Positions 1 to 8,352 of a stretch of DNA of 64,000 bases are shown one piece after another. The stretch's first letter is position 1. Each line of letters opens with the position of its first letter. The position numbers and the translations under genes were made by a program. The notes beneath the pieces were generated by a model that worked only from the letters and a program-made list of their open reading frames with translations, was not told where the DNA came from and did not search any database. Source of the stretch: Clostridium cavendishii DSM 21758 (GTDB lineage: Bacteria > Bacillota > Clostridia > Clostridiales > Clostridiaceae); NCBI RefSeq assembly GCF_900141845.1, contig NZ_FQZB01000012.1, positions 124,001 to 188,000 on the forward strand, in the 5' to 3' direction.

Positions 1-39
1 CTTAACTAAACCAATCTCTTCAACTATTCCAGTAAACAT
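1..39 (-). CDS. ribE: Riboflavin synthase alpha chain, N-terminal fragment (cut by window edge)
   Basis: The first 13 codons read MFTGIVEEIGLVK on the minus strand, the hallmark N-terminus of lumazine-binding riboflavin synthase, which dismutates two 6,7-dimethyl-8-ribityllumazine molecules to riboflavin. An AGAAGGTG Shine-Dalgarno lies inside the end of ribD, and the ATG directly abuts the ribD stop codon, so the two genes are one operon. The rest lies beyond the left edge. Identification rests on the N-terminal motif plus the ribD neighbour. Confidence 0.85.
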   Translation of the reverse strand, partial: MFTGIVEEIGLVK

Positions 40-1137
40 CTATACACCTTCTTTATTAATATATCCCTCTATCAAAATGTCTTCTCCTATGAACTTTGTA
101 GTTAAATTCTTTACTTTATAAGAGTTCTTTAATAAATCAATCCCCTTTCCTCCTACTGGAGTTTTAGACTTTTCTCCACCAATTATTTTAGGTGACAAAT
201 AGAACTGAACTTTATCAACTATACCTTCTTCTAAAGCCGAATAATTTAATGTAGCTCCTCCTTCAAGTAAGATACTATCAATATTTAATTTCCCAAGTTC
301 AAGTAATAAGGCTTTTAAATCTACCCTTCTATCTTTCTCTTTAATGATTAAGACTTTTACCCCCAGACTTCTTAACAACTCTATCTTAGATATATTAGCT
401 ATTTTGGTTGTAACAATAATTGTATGCGTATTATTAATCTTCTGTATAACATTTGATTCTACAGGTATTCTAAGAGTACTATCTACAACTATTCTTATTG
501 GGTTTTTATATCCTTTTATTCTACAGGTTAACTTTGGATTATCTTTTATAATTGTATTAACTCCAACCATAATACCTGAAAGCTGACCTCTTAAGCTATG
601 AACTTCATTTCTTGCTATAGTATCAGTTATCCACTTAGATTCTCCTGTACTAGTGGCTATTTTACCATCTAAAGACATAGCTGTTTTTAAAACTAAAAAA
701 GGAATTTTTGTTGTTATAAATTTAACAAAAATTTCGTTAAGTTTTTTACATTCTTCTTCTAAAACTCCAGTTAAAACTTCTATTCCCGCATCTTTAAGTT
801 TTTTTGCACCTTTTCCAGAAACTAATTTATTAGGATCAATCATCCCAATTACAACCTTAGAAATTTGCTTTTTTATAATCATGTCAACACAAGGTGGTGT
901 TTTACCATAATGAATGCAAGGTTCTAAAGTTACATACATAGTAGCTCCTGAAACATCCTCAATTGCATTATTAAATGCATTTATTTCAGCATGTTTTTTT
1001 CCATACCCCTCATGGTATCCCTTAGCAATTATTCTTTCATCTTTTACAATAATTGCTCCTACCATAGGATTAGGATTTACTTTCCCCCTTCCTTTTTCAG
1101 CTAATTCTAAAGCTATCTTCATATAAGCTTCATCCAT
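40..1137 (-). CDS. ribD: Bifunctional riboflavin biosynthesis deaminase/reductase RibD
   Basis: This 365-residue cytosolic enzyme deaminates the pyrimidine ring of the GTP-derived intermediate and then reduces its ribosyl side chain with NADPH. The N-terminal cytidine-deaminase-like domain shows zinc ligands in HAE (about residues 49-51) and PC-x8-C (about 74-83, with GKTPPC). The C-terminal reductase domain shows LLEGGATLN. The length is normal for the family. The gene is first in an operon with ribE, starts with ATG behind GGGAGGCC, and lies downstream of an FMN riboswitch whose leader carries two terminator hairpins, so it should be shut off by excess FMN. Confidence 0.97.
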   Translation of the reverse strand: MDEAYMKIALELAEKGRGKVNPNPMVGAIIVKDERIIAKGYHEGYGKKHAEINAFNNAIEDVSGATMYVTLEPCIHYGKTPPCVDMIIKKQISKVVIGMIDPNKLVSGKGAKKLKDAGIEVLTGVLEEECKKLNEIFVKFITTKIPFLVLKTAMSLDGKIATSTGESKWITDTIARNEVHSLRGQLSGIMVGVNTIIKDNPKLTCRIKGYKNPIRIVVDSTLRIPVESNVIQKINNTHTIIVTTKIANISKIELLRSLGVKVLIIKEKDRRVDLKALLLELGKLNIDSILLEGGATLNYSALEEGIVDKVQFYLSPKIIGGEKSKTPVGGKGIDLLKNSYKVKNLTTKFIGEDILIEGYINKEGV

Positions 1138-1198
1138 AAAAGGCCTCCCTATTAATAATTTTTAATAAGTCTTCAGAGAAAATTTTATTTTTGTTAAC

Positions 1199-1230
1199 AA
1201 AAAAACCTGAGTAATAAATTTACTCAGGGC
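1199..1230 (-). terminator. Leader terminator close to ribD
   Basis: On the minus strand CCTGAGTAA and TTACTCAGG form a 9-bp stem followed by a run of seven T. It lies only about 60 nt before ribD, so it must be an attenuator of the riboflavin leader. Its 5-prime edge GCCCTGA could pair with TCAGGGC at the start of the FMN aptamer, giving a possible antiterminator (inference). Confidence 0.75.
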
Positions 1231-1424
1231 ATAAATATTAAACTAATCTAAAATATACTTTCAATAAATAAATTATAATAAATATAATTTATGAAAAGTA
1301 TAAGTTAATATAGTTTATCAGTAATCTAAAATACTAATGTCACTTACATTTTATTTTATAGTACTATAAAATACAGATTATAGTAGATTTATATCTACTA
1401 ATAATCCTATAAACTCCTATAAAT

Positions 1425-1457
1425 AAAAAACTCTGAAATATAAAATATTTCAGAGCA
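1425..1457 (-). terminator. Second intrinsic terminator in the rib leader
   Basis: On the minus strand an 11-bp stem CTCTGAAATAT/ATATTTCAGAG is followed by six T. It lies between the FMN aptamer and the ribD-proximal terminator, so the leader has two successive hairpins that resemble each other in layout. Confidence 0.7.
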
Positions 1458-1588
1458 CAAAACAAAAATAAACTAGTATAAAATCTTATTTTACTTAAAT
1501 AGACTTTAAACTATTAAAATTAAAAGCTTAAAGTAATTTAATAATAATTCAAATAAAATCATATACATAGACTACTGTACTTTATATT

Positions 1589-1698
1589 TATCTTCTTCTA
1601 TCCAGACTATCACTGTCGGCCTCGGAGTTTCACCGAATCCTACCTATAAGGCTTGCGGGCTTTACCGCCGATAGGGAATTTCACCCTGCCCTGAAGAT
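1589..1698 (-). promoter_or_regulatory. FMN riboswitch (RFN element)
   Basis: On the minus strand the segment begins ATCTTCAGGGCAGGGTGAAA, continues through CCTATCGGCGGTAAAGCCCG, GGATTCGGTGAAACTCCGAG and GCCGACAGTGATAGTCTGGA, and closes with AGAAGA. These are the conserved RFN-box blocks in the correct order. It is about 450 nt upstream of ribD, and the intervening leader contains two terminators. FMN binding is expected to reduce expression of the riboflavin operon. Confidence 0.96.
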
Positions 1699-1902
1699 TT
1701 ATTAACTTTTACATTTTTATCTTATTCCATATATAAACATTTGTCAATACTTTTTTGTTAAAATATTAACACTGATATACAATATCTATAAAGTTTGTTT
1801 ACAATTACACTAGATATTTATCTATTATAAGTGTTTAAAACCATTGAAAGATTAATAGTTGTTTGTAATATAACTGTTGAAAACAGAAATACAAACATTA
1901 AT

Positions 1903-1985
1903 CTTTGAAAATTGAATAATACTATGTTAAAACTTCTATACTTTCTACAAAATAATGAAATTATATAGATGACATGCTATAATCT
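1903..1985 (+). promoter_or_regulatory. CTTTGAAAA-TTGAATAATAC box followed by a promoter
   Basis: The segment holds CTTTGAAAATTGAATAATAC, the same 20-nt box found at about 23799, 31352, 39070 and 40430, each upstream of an accessory gene. About 60 nt further on CATGCTATAAT gives a good extended -10. It is the presumed promoter of the GNAT gene at 2113. Confidence 0.55.
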
Positions 1986-2112
1986 TTATACTACTCTAAT
2001 TATATTTATAATATATTATAAACTGATTTGTTTGTATTAGAATTCACAGCAACTAAATTTTTCTTAAATTGATTAAAGATTATCTACTGTAGTTTTAAGG
2101 AGGATATATAAT

Positions 2113-2559
2113 ATGATTGATATAGAAATTTTAAATAATATTGATAAGAAGGACATGGATGCTATATTAAAAGTGTGGGAATCATCGGTAAGAGCAACAC
2201 ATACTTTTTTAAATGAAGAGGATATAATATCATTAAAACCTCAAGTTAAAGAAGGTGTTTATTATGTTAACAAATTTATGTGTGTAAGAGATGATGAAGA
2301 TAATATACAAGCATTTATGGGGGTGCATGATGGTAAGATTGAAATGTTGTTTGTAAGTGATGAATGTAGATGTAATGGTATAGGAAAAAAGCTTATAGAA
2401 TATGCAATAAATAGTTTAAATATAAAATATGTAGATGTAAATGAGCAGAATATACAAGGGGTAGGATTCTATAAACATATGGGATTTGATGTATTTAAGA
2501 GGTCGGAATTTGATGAACAAGGAAATCCATTTCCCATACTTCATATGACATTAAAGTAA
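2113..2559 (+). CDS. GNAT family N-acetyltransferase, YjaB-like
   Basis: The protein has 148 residues with one GNAT fold. Visible features are VRATHTFLNEEDI near the N-terminus, the acetyl-CoA binding segment RCNGIGKKLIEYA, and NEQNIQGVGFYKHMGF, which is characteristic of the YjaB/YiaC-like group. The start is the ATG behind AAGGAGG. The gene stands alone; the substrate is unknown. It lies downstream of one of the repeated CTTTGAAAA boxes found before accessory genes. Confidence 0.85.
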   Translation: MIDIEILNNIDKKDMDAILKVWESSVRATHTFLNEEDIISLKPQVKEGVYYVNKFMCVRDDEDNIQAFMGVHDGKIEMLFVSDECRCNGIGKKLIEYAINSLNIKYVDVNEQNIQGVGFYKHMGFDVFKRSEFDEQGNPFPILHMTLK

Positions 2560-3151
2560 ATATATTTAACTCATAACTTTCTCATTTATTACAAAAACTG
2601 AAAAAAGAACAATTTGTTCAAACAACCCATTATTCATAAATTGAATCTTGTGGTGTTTTTTACATCACATTCCAGATACGATACTACCTTATTTGAAATA
2701 ATACAACTTTGTTATAAATTATATTAATTTATCATAAAACTACACATAGTTCTCTTCATTATTTGCAAAAACATAATTCAAAATAATTACAAAATTCGAA
2801 TAAAAAACAACAATCAATTTATTATTAATAAAACTGATTATTGTCTTTACTAAAGTACTTAACAATCTTAGCTAACATCAACATAAATAAAAGCTTTATT
2901 GTTAATAGCTGACCATAGAACAAAATAAAAGTTTATAACTATTATTTGTAACTATTCATCTATTAAGATGTGTAGCTCAATCATATACATAATTGGTCTT
3001 TATCATTTATATATTCTTTTTAAAAAGTACATATAAACATGACTCAATTGCTAAGTACCTTATGTTATTATATTACCCATCTATATTTCATCTATACTTG
3101 AAAATTCAAAATAAATATACTATTAAAATATAATAATTCAAAAATCTTTTT
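2560..3151. other. Intergenic gap without a supported gene
   Basis: This 590-base stretch has no reading frame with a ribosome binding site. A short palindrome GAACAA-T-TTGTTC occurs near 2607. A minus-strand open stretch next to it has no start signal, so I do not call a gene. Confidence 0.5.
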
Positions 3152-3442
3152 TTACAAATTACTTGGTGATATTTTCATCTCATTTTTTATCTCTTCAATA
3201 AATTCTTCAATAGATTCACTATCAAACCAGCCAGACTCTTTATCAATTTCATACAACGCCTCATAGCCATATTTATCTATAAGAAAATTCCATCCTTCTA
3301 AGTAAATAACCCCCTCGAGTATTTGACAATAATCAAAAAGTTCTATCACCTTCTCTTTATGCTGTAGATCTTCTTTATAATAAGAGGTTCCTTTAGGTAA
3401 AGGATAAATATAAATTGCTAATTCAATGTTTTTGCTATTCAT
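3152..3442 (-). CDS. Hypothetical protein, 96 aa
   Basis: This is a small soluble acidic protein with a C-terminal run of Glu and Lys (EEFIEEIKNEMK). It starts at ATG behind AAGGTG with good spacing. It has no signal peptide or membrane segment. I do not recognise the family. It sits 18 nt downstream of a truncated DUF5616-like fragment and may share a transcript with it and with the acetyltransferase at 3807-4349. Confidence 0.6.
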   Translation of the reverse strand: MNSKNIELAIYIYPLPKGTSYYKEDLQHKEKVIELFDYCQILEGVIYLEGWNFLIDKYGYEALYEIDKESGWFDSESIEEFIEEIKNEMKISPSNL

Positions 3443-3460
3443 AAAACACCTTCTTAATTT

Positions 3461-3823
3461 TTATATAATATTATTTAGAAATTCAAAATTGACACACATA
3501 GGATTAGATATTTCCTTTTCTATAATCTCCCTATTTAAGTTAATCCAGCTTTTACATTTATCTAGAATAATTGCATCAGTAGTTATAACATTATCTAAAG
3601 TTTCCAGTGTAGAATCAACATTAGTTATGGTTTGCACCTCAACTTTAAAGCTATAATCCTCTAATAAATCTAATATTTTAAGTTTTAATCTTCCTGAATT
3701 TGAAACAGGTGAATCTAAATAGAAAATAGCTTTTTCTACTTTAAAGTTTAAAACAAAACAGTCCACCATACAAGTTATATGTACGTTGGACTGGTATATA
3801 ATTTTTCTATTTGTTCCATTCAT
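3461..3823 (-). pseudogene. C-terminal fragment of a DUF434/DUF5616-type protein
   Basis: The 120-residue frame contains FYLDSPVSNSGRLK and TTDAIILDKCKSWINLNREI. From memory these are conserved blocks of the C-terminal half of DUF5616 proteins, which are normally well over 200 residues with a preceding DUF434 domain. The first ~30 residues do not look like the family, the only ATG lies inside the end of the upstream acetyltransferase, and no Shine-Dalgarno is visible. I read it as a decayed remnant, although internal translation cannot be excluded. Confidence 0.55.
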
Positions 3824-4349
3824 TTTTTAATATTGCATACTCATAAGTATCATGCCAAATAGGCTTTCCTTTTTCATCATATTTAAAAAATATATTTTTT
3901 ACTAAATGGCCTTCTCTTCTCATCTTTAATCTTTCTAGTACTCTCCAAGAGTTTATATTTTTAGGATTACACATTGCAACTATTCTACAAGCATTTAATT
4001 CTTCAAATCCATAATCTAATATTCTCTTGCATGCCTCTGTTGCATAACCTCTTTTAGAATATTTAGGATTAAAAACATATCCTATTTCCCATGTAAGAAA
4101 TTCTTTAGGGTCTTTTATATTGAAATATACATTACCTATTAGTTTATCATTTTCTTTTAAACAAACTGCAAAAAAGCATTCTTCTTTTGAACGATATAAA
4201 GCTTCTTTTTTACTACTTTCTTCATCATAAATACCATAAGGTTCATATTTCACAACTAGCTCATTTGAAAGATACTCATGTAAATCCTTCCAATCATCAG
4301 GAGAAAATCTTCTAAGTACCAATCTATCTGTTTCTAATATCCTCACCAT
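3807..4349 (-). CDS. GNAT acetyltransferase, RimJ/RimL type
   Basis: This 180-residue protein begins with ETDRLVLRRFSPDDW, the typical opening of RimJ/RimL-like GNAT enzymes. It carries the acetyl-CoA loop SKRGYATEACKRIL and NINSWRVLERLKMRREGHL, the usual C-terminal block. The start ATG follows AGGGGGAATT. Such enzymes acetylate ribosomal N-termini, antibiotics or other amines; the substrate is not predictable here. It overlaps the downstream DUF5616-like remnant by 17 nt. Confidence 0.88.
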   Translation of the reverse strand: MVRILETDRLVLRRFSPDDWKDLHEYLSNELVVKYEPYGIYDEESSKKEALYRSKEECFFAVCLKENDKLIGNVYFNIKDPKEFLTWEIGYVFNPKYSKRGYATEACKRILDYGFEELNACRIVAMCNPKNINSWRVLERLKMRREGHLVKNIFFKYDEKGKPIWHDTYEYAILKNEWNK

Positions 4350-4564
4350 AATTCCCCCTTACATTCAAACATCATTAAATAATTATTAATAAAAACTATT
4401 TATGAATATAAAATAAGTTACATAAATAATTATTATAAAAATACCCTTATTGATAATTATAGCATAATTGTATTTTATAGTATATAAAGTTAGTATTTAT
4501 CCATTCAAGATGCATATTATATGAACTATTTATAATAAATTTTATTATTTAAGGAGATAATTTT

Positions 4565-4612
4565 ATGATAAAATTAAAAATAACTATAAAGGAAAGTAAA
4601 TGTAGAAATTGA
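4565..4612 (+). pseudogene. Possible remnant of a TIGR04076-like gene
   Basis: AAGGAG with correct spacing precedes an ATG that opens only 15 codons (MIKLKITIKESKCRN) before TGA. Continuing past the stop in frame gives DLKTNGDSVI, which together resembles the start of TIGR04076-family proteins from memory. Nothing further can be followed. This is weak evidence for a decayed gene. Confidence 0.3.
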
Positions 4613-4927
4613 GATTTAAAAACTAATGGTGATTCTGTTATTAAGTAGTTATCCTATCCTATTTACAATGAATTTTTGAACATTATTTATACTATCTTAA
4701 ATTATAATATACTATTGAATTTTTTATACTAAAAAGTTTGAAATGAAATGTCTCATAACTATATAGAATTATTACTTTTATAAAAAAAATGATTTTATAT
4801 AAAATTTCAACCTCATCCTTATAAATTAAAAACAATTTGAAATTTATATATAAAACCACTTCACGTTAAAAAATAAGATTATATTAAAATATTTTCTATA
4901 TTCATTAACTATTTTTTCTTTTCATAC

Positions 4928-5086
4928 TTATTTACGAATTTTTAACTTTCTTATCTTATAAATGCTATATCCCATCATAGCTAACCCTAAAAGTACAAAA
5001 TATATATTCTTTTGAAATGCTGCGAATGCAAAAAATGTTGTTGCTACTATTAGGGATAATTTATTAAGCAATAATTGTTTTTTCAT
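4928..5086 (-). CDS. Small hydrophobic membrane protein, 52 aa
   Basis: An AGGTG ribosome binding site 7 nt before ATG opens a 52-residue frame. It has two hydrophobic stretches (LSLIVATTFFAFAAF and IYFVLLGLAMMGYSI) and a basic tail KIRKLKIRK. The pattern fits a two-pass or hairpin membrane peptide with cytosolic C-terminus. Function is unknown. It lies alone in a gene-poor stretch upstream of the secreted RNase. Confidence 0.6.
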   Translation of the reverse strand: MKKQLLLNKLSLIVATTFFAFAAFQKNIYFVLLGLAMMGYSIYKIRKLKIRK

Positions 5087-5565
5087 TATTACACCTCGTT
5101 ATTTTCTTATGTTTTATTCAATATATTCATTATCTTATCTAATACTACTATTGTCAAGAACGTTAAATTAAAGATATATCTATTTTAATTTTAATAAAAT
5201 CATATATTATATTTTATTGGACTTAATATCAAACTAAACTTTCTTAACAAATCTTTAAATTTATTTATATTATAATAAAATAAATTTAAAACCTTTTCAT
5301 AAAATGTATTAAATACCTTCTAAATATTTTTTATTATTTTTTAATTTATATACAAATATTTTGAGGTAAATAATAATATACTTTATCATCTCCAGTTTTA
5401 TAATTAAATTCATATTCGAAAAAACTAAATTCTAAATTAGCAACTAATAAATTTAATTTAAAAATTACATATAATTAACAATATTTTACTTTTGCCAAGT
5501 AGATAGAAAATAGATAATTATATTGTACATTATTTTTCAATAAAAATATTAAGGAGTTGTTTAAT
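5087..5565. other. Gene-free AT-rich stretch before the RNase gene
   Basis: I see no supported reading frame. Only AT-rich promoter-like sequence is present between the divergent small membrane protein and the RNase. Confidence 0.5.
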
Positions 5566-6030
5566 TTGAGAAATATCACAAAAAAATTTACCTTATTACT
5601 TTTTACTTTTACCCTATCTTTTATATTATTAAGCTTATCATTTCCTACCAAAGCTACTGCATTAACATTATCATCAACAAAACACTCTATTAGTTATTCT
5701 TATAATATAATAAATGATTTCCAAGGTGTGGCAGATTATATTCATACTCATAATAAACTTCCTAGCAATTATATAACTAAAGCTCAAGCTAGTAAGTTAG
5801 GCTGGAAACCTGGAAAAAATCTTTGGGACTACGCACCTGGTAAGAGTATCGGTGGAGACATATTCACTAATGCAGAAAAAGTTTTACCTGAAAAAACAGG
5901 CAGAGTATGGCGTGAATGTGATATAAATTATAATGGTGGTCACAGAGGAGCAGATAGACTACTTTATTCAAATGATGGTCTTATCTATGGAACTTCTGAT
6001 CACTATAGAACCTTTTCTCAATATTATTAA
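5566..6030 (+). CDS. Secreted guanyl-specific ribonuclease, barnase family
   Basis: The protein has an N-terminal signal peptide (about residues 1-32, hydrophobic TLLLFTFTLSFILLSLSF) followed by a full barnase/binase domain. The alignment is obvious: FQGVADYIHTHNKLP, APGKSIGGDIF, GRVWRECDINYNGGHRGADR and TSDHYRTF. Counterparts of barnase Lys27, Glu73, Arg83, Arg87 and His102 are all present, so it should be an active extracellular RNase. The start is chosen as TTG at 5566, nine nt after AAGGAG; the TTG at 5557 touches the ribosome binding site. No barstar-like inhibitor gene is visible next to it. Confidence 0.95.
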   Translation: MRNITKKFTLLLFTFTLSFILLSLSFPTKATALTLSSTKHSISYSYNIINDFQGVADYIHTHNKLPSNYITKAQASKLGWKPGKNLWDYAPGKSIGGDIFTNAEKVLPEKTGRVWRECDINYNGGHRGADRLLYSNDGLIYGTSDHYRTFSQYY

Positions 6031-6036
6031 AATTAT

Positions 6037-6071
6037 GGCTATGCTTTACATATATAAGGCATAGCCTTTTT
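6037..6071 (+). terminator. Terminator of the barnase gene
   Basis: GGCTATGC and GCATAGCC form an 8-bp stem followed by five T, directly after the RNase stop codon. Confidence 0.85.
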
Positions 6072-6229
6072 AAACTAAATTCTTTATGATACATAAAATT
6101 TTATATTATTACATCTAAATAAGTACTATCTAATTTATTTAACATACATTTTACAATATAATTATATACATTAATTTTATATTTTGTTATAGTATTGATA
6201 AACAAAATATTATGAAATGTATTCTATAT

Positions 6230-6312
6230 AAAAGGGAGTAATTGAAAATGTAATGTCAACAGTACGATTTTTATAATCTGGTATTACATACCTTAATGGT
6301 AATGAGACTTTT
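6230..6312 (+). promoter_or_regulatory. Probable yybP-ykoY (manganese) riboswitch
   Basis: The segment contains AAAGGGAGTAAT, ATGTCAACAGTACGA, ATCTGGTATTACATACC and GGTAATGAGACTTTT in this order. These match the conserved blocks of the yybP-ykoY motif, an Mn(II)-sensing riboswitch: the GGGGAGTA opening, TCAACA-TAC loop, CTGGCATTACA loop and closing AATGAGACCTTT. The closing strand overlaps a terminator hairpin, the usual expression platform for switching on with metal. The downstream gene is dedA-like. The call is by eye; a covariance search would be decisive. Confidence 0.8.
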
Positions 6313-6360
6313 AGTATAATTTATGTTATTGCAAACATAATTATACTAAAGGTCTTTTTA
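6304..6360 (+). terminator. Expression-platform terminator of the yybP-ykoY leader
   Basis: AGACTTTTAGTATAATTTATGTT pairs almost fully with AACATAATTATACTAAAGGTCT around a 5-nt loop, followed by TTTTTA. Its 5-prime strand includes the riboswitch closing strand, so aptamer formation and terminator formation exclude each other. It lies 40 nt before the dedA-like gene. Confidence 0.8.
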
Positions 6361-6399
6361 ATTTTAATATACTAATTTTAAATTTAGGAGGGAATTTTT

Positions 6400-7011
6400 T
6401 TGACTGAAAATTTAATTGAATCTATCTTAGACTTTATTAGAAGCTATCAATATATTGGAGCCTTTATTGTTGTATTGCTCGAATATGCTTGTTTCCCACT
6501 GCCTAGCGAATTAATTTTACCCTTTGTAGGTTTTATAGCTGCTCAGTCCAATAAGCTTTTACCTACTATTATTTTCATCTGCACTATGGCTAGTTTACTT
6601 GGTTCTACTATATGTTATTTAATTGGCTACTATGGTGGTGATGCTATTATTAATTGGATAAAAAGGAAATTTCCTAGTAGCATTAAAAGCTTTTATACAT
6701 TAGAAAAATTTTTTAATAAGTATGGAAATAAAACTTTAGTCTTTGCTAGAATGGTTCCTTTAACTAGGACATACATATCTTTATTTGCAGGTTCTTTAAG
6801 ATATAACTTTACAAAATTTATAATGTACTCTTCAATAGGGATATTATTTTGGAATACTATTCTTGTTCTATTAGGCTATTATTTAGGTGAGCACTTAGAA
6901 ACTATTTCAAATATATTCAATAACTTTGGAAAAGTATGTGCTATTATATTATCAACTATATTACTAATATACTTATTCAAAAAATTTATTAAACTAAGAA
7001 AACTTGGATAA
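6400..7011 (+). CDS. DedA family (SNARE-associated/VTT) membrane protein
   Basis: The 203-residue polytopic protein shows the DedA signature: a re-entrant segment EYACFPLPSELILPFVGF near residues 28-45, then GSTICYLIGYYGGD, FFNKYGNKTLVFARMVPLTRTYISLFAG and a C-terminal membrane helix. DedA proteins are linked to undecaprenyl-phosphate or phospholipid flipping and membrane energetics. The start is TTG, placed after AGGAGGG. It follows a probable yybP-ykoY riboswitch and its terminator, suggesting manganese-dependent expression. A TTTTAATATACTAATT stretch just upstream recurs before the XylF-like gene at 16665. Confidence 0.9.
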   Translation: MTENLIESILDFIRSYQYIGAFIVVLLEYACFPLPSELILPFVGFIAAQSNKLLPTIIFICTMASLLGSTICYLIGYYGGDAIINWIKRKFPSSIKSFYTLEKFFNKYGNKTLVFARMVPLTRTYISLFAGSLRYNFTKFIMYSSIGILFWNTILVLLGYYLGEHLETISNIFNNFGKVCAIILSTILLIYLFKKFIKLRKLG

Positions 7012-7121
7012 AGTACCAAATAGCTTATTAAAAAAATCGTTTTATATAGCTAAATGTGGAAATATTTCTATGTAAATTGAATATGGTAAATATTATACAA
7101 GTAATTTAATAGGAGCTAACT

Positions 7122-8189
7122 ATGTATTTATCAATTCCAAATGATTTTTTTGTACCAATTTATTATATAGAAAAAAATATTTTAGACATAAATAACCTAA
7201 TGCTTTTAGAAAATTCTAATTATGCTATCAATCTTATAAAAAAAAGAAATGATATAACAATAGGCATATCTTTACCTAAAGGAGGTGGTGAAGCTAGATG
7301 GCCTAAAGATAAAGCTGCTTTAGAAAGATATGCTACTGAACAAGGGGTTACCCTAAAGTTTACTGATAGTGCTACTACTGCAGCTGAGCAGTATTTGGAA
7401 GTTGAAAAATTAATATCTCAAGGTATAGATGTTTTAATCTTAGTACCTGTGGATTTGTCTGCTGCTGCAAATATAGTTGAAATGGCTCATAAATCAGGAA
7501 TTAAGGTAGTAGCTTATGATAGACTTATCAAAAACGCTGACTTAGATTTATATGTTTCTTATGATAATGTAGCTATTGGAGAACTTCAAGGACGCTATCT
7601 TATTCAAAAAGTTCCTAAAGGAAACTATATTATTCTATCAGGTAGTCCTAGTGATAATAATTCTAAACTAATAAAAGATGGTGCTATGGAATTTATAAGA
7701 CCTCTAGCTAATATAAGGGACATAAATATAGTTACAGATGAAGCGGTCGATAACTGGAATCCAGATATTGCTTACAAAATAGTTAAAGATTCTTTAGTTA
7801 CTAACAACAATAAAATTAATGCTATATTAGCTCCAAACGATGCAATAGCATGTGCTGTAATTAAGGCATTAGAAGAACAAGGTTTGGCAGGGAAAATTCC
7901 AGTAACAGGACAAGATGCTGAGTTAAGCGCTGTTAAACGAATAGTAGCCGGAACCCAAGCAATGACAGTTTTTGCTGATATTAGAGAAGAAGCTAAGACT
8001 GCTATAGATGCTGCAACAAAATTAGCTAGAGGACAATATATAACTACAACAAATATGATTAATAATGGTAAAATAGATGTTCCATCAATTCTTATACGTC
8101 CAATACTTGTAGATAGAAATAATATAAATGATACACTTATAAAAAGCGGTTATTTGAAACTAAATGAAGTTTATGATATATATTCATAA
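7122..8189 (+). CDS. XylF-like periplasmic-binding-fold protein without signal peptide (paralog 1)
   Basis: The protein has 355 residues. From about residue 47 (ITIGISLP) to the end it follows D-xylose-binding protein XylF: VEKLISQGIDVLILVPVD, YDRLIKNADLDLYVSYDN, AILAPNDAIACAVIKALEEQ, GQDAELSAVKRI and a C-terminal GYLKLNEVY. In place of the expected lipoprotein signal it has MYLSIPNDFFVPIYYIEKN, which is neither a signal peptide nor an HTH. The start is fixed by AGGAG 8 nt upstream. No permease or ATPase gene adjoins. Three paralogs lie within 10 kb. A cytosolic sugar sensor or spore-associated protein is conceivable; the function is unproven. Confidence 0.85.
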   Translation: MYLSIPNDFFVPIYYIEKNILDINNLMLLENSNYAINLIKKRNDITIGISLPKGGGEARWPKDKAALERYATEQGVTLKFTDSATTAAEQYLEVEKLISQGIDVLILVPVDLSAAANIVEMAHKSGIKVVAYDRLIKNADLDLYVSYDNVAIGELQGRYLIQKVPKGNYIILSGSPSDNNSKLIKDGAMEFIRPLANIRDINIVTDEAVDNWNPDIAYKIVKDSLVTNNNKINAILAPNDAIACAVIKALEEQGLAGKIPVTGQDAELSAVKRIVAGTQAMTVFADIREEAKTAIDAATKLARGQYITTTNMINNGKIDVPSILIRPILVDRNNINDTLIKSGYLKLNEVYDIYS

Positions 8190-8284
8190 TAAATTTAATT
8201 TCTATTTTAAGTATTTATACTCAACTTGTAATATACTATAATTAAATTTTATCTAGATAATCTATTAATATACACTCAAAACTA

Positions 8285-8343
8285 TATTTATGAAGGTAAA
8301 GAATTAGTTTTTATAATAATTAACTCTTTACCTTCATAAAATA
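8285..8343. terminator. Bidirectional terminator hairpin
   Basis: ATTTATGAAGGTAAAGA and TCTTTACCTTCATAAAAT form a long perfect stem between two convergent genes. A or T runs inside and beside the stem serve both strands. Confidence 0.8.
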
Positions 8344-8352
8344 TATTAAATC

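Noticed and set aside
344..1126. Plus-strand open frames opposite ribD
   Set aside because: They are antisense to a clear ribD, lack ribosome binding sites and have no protein-like motifs.
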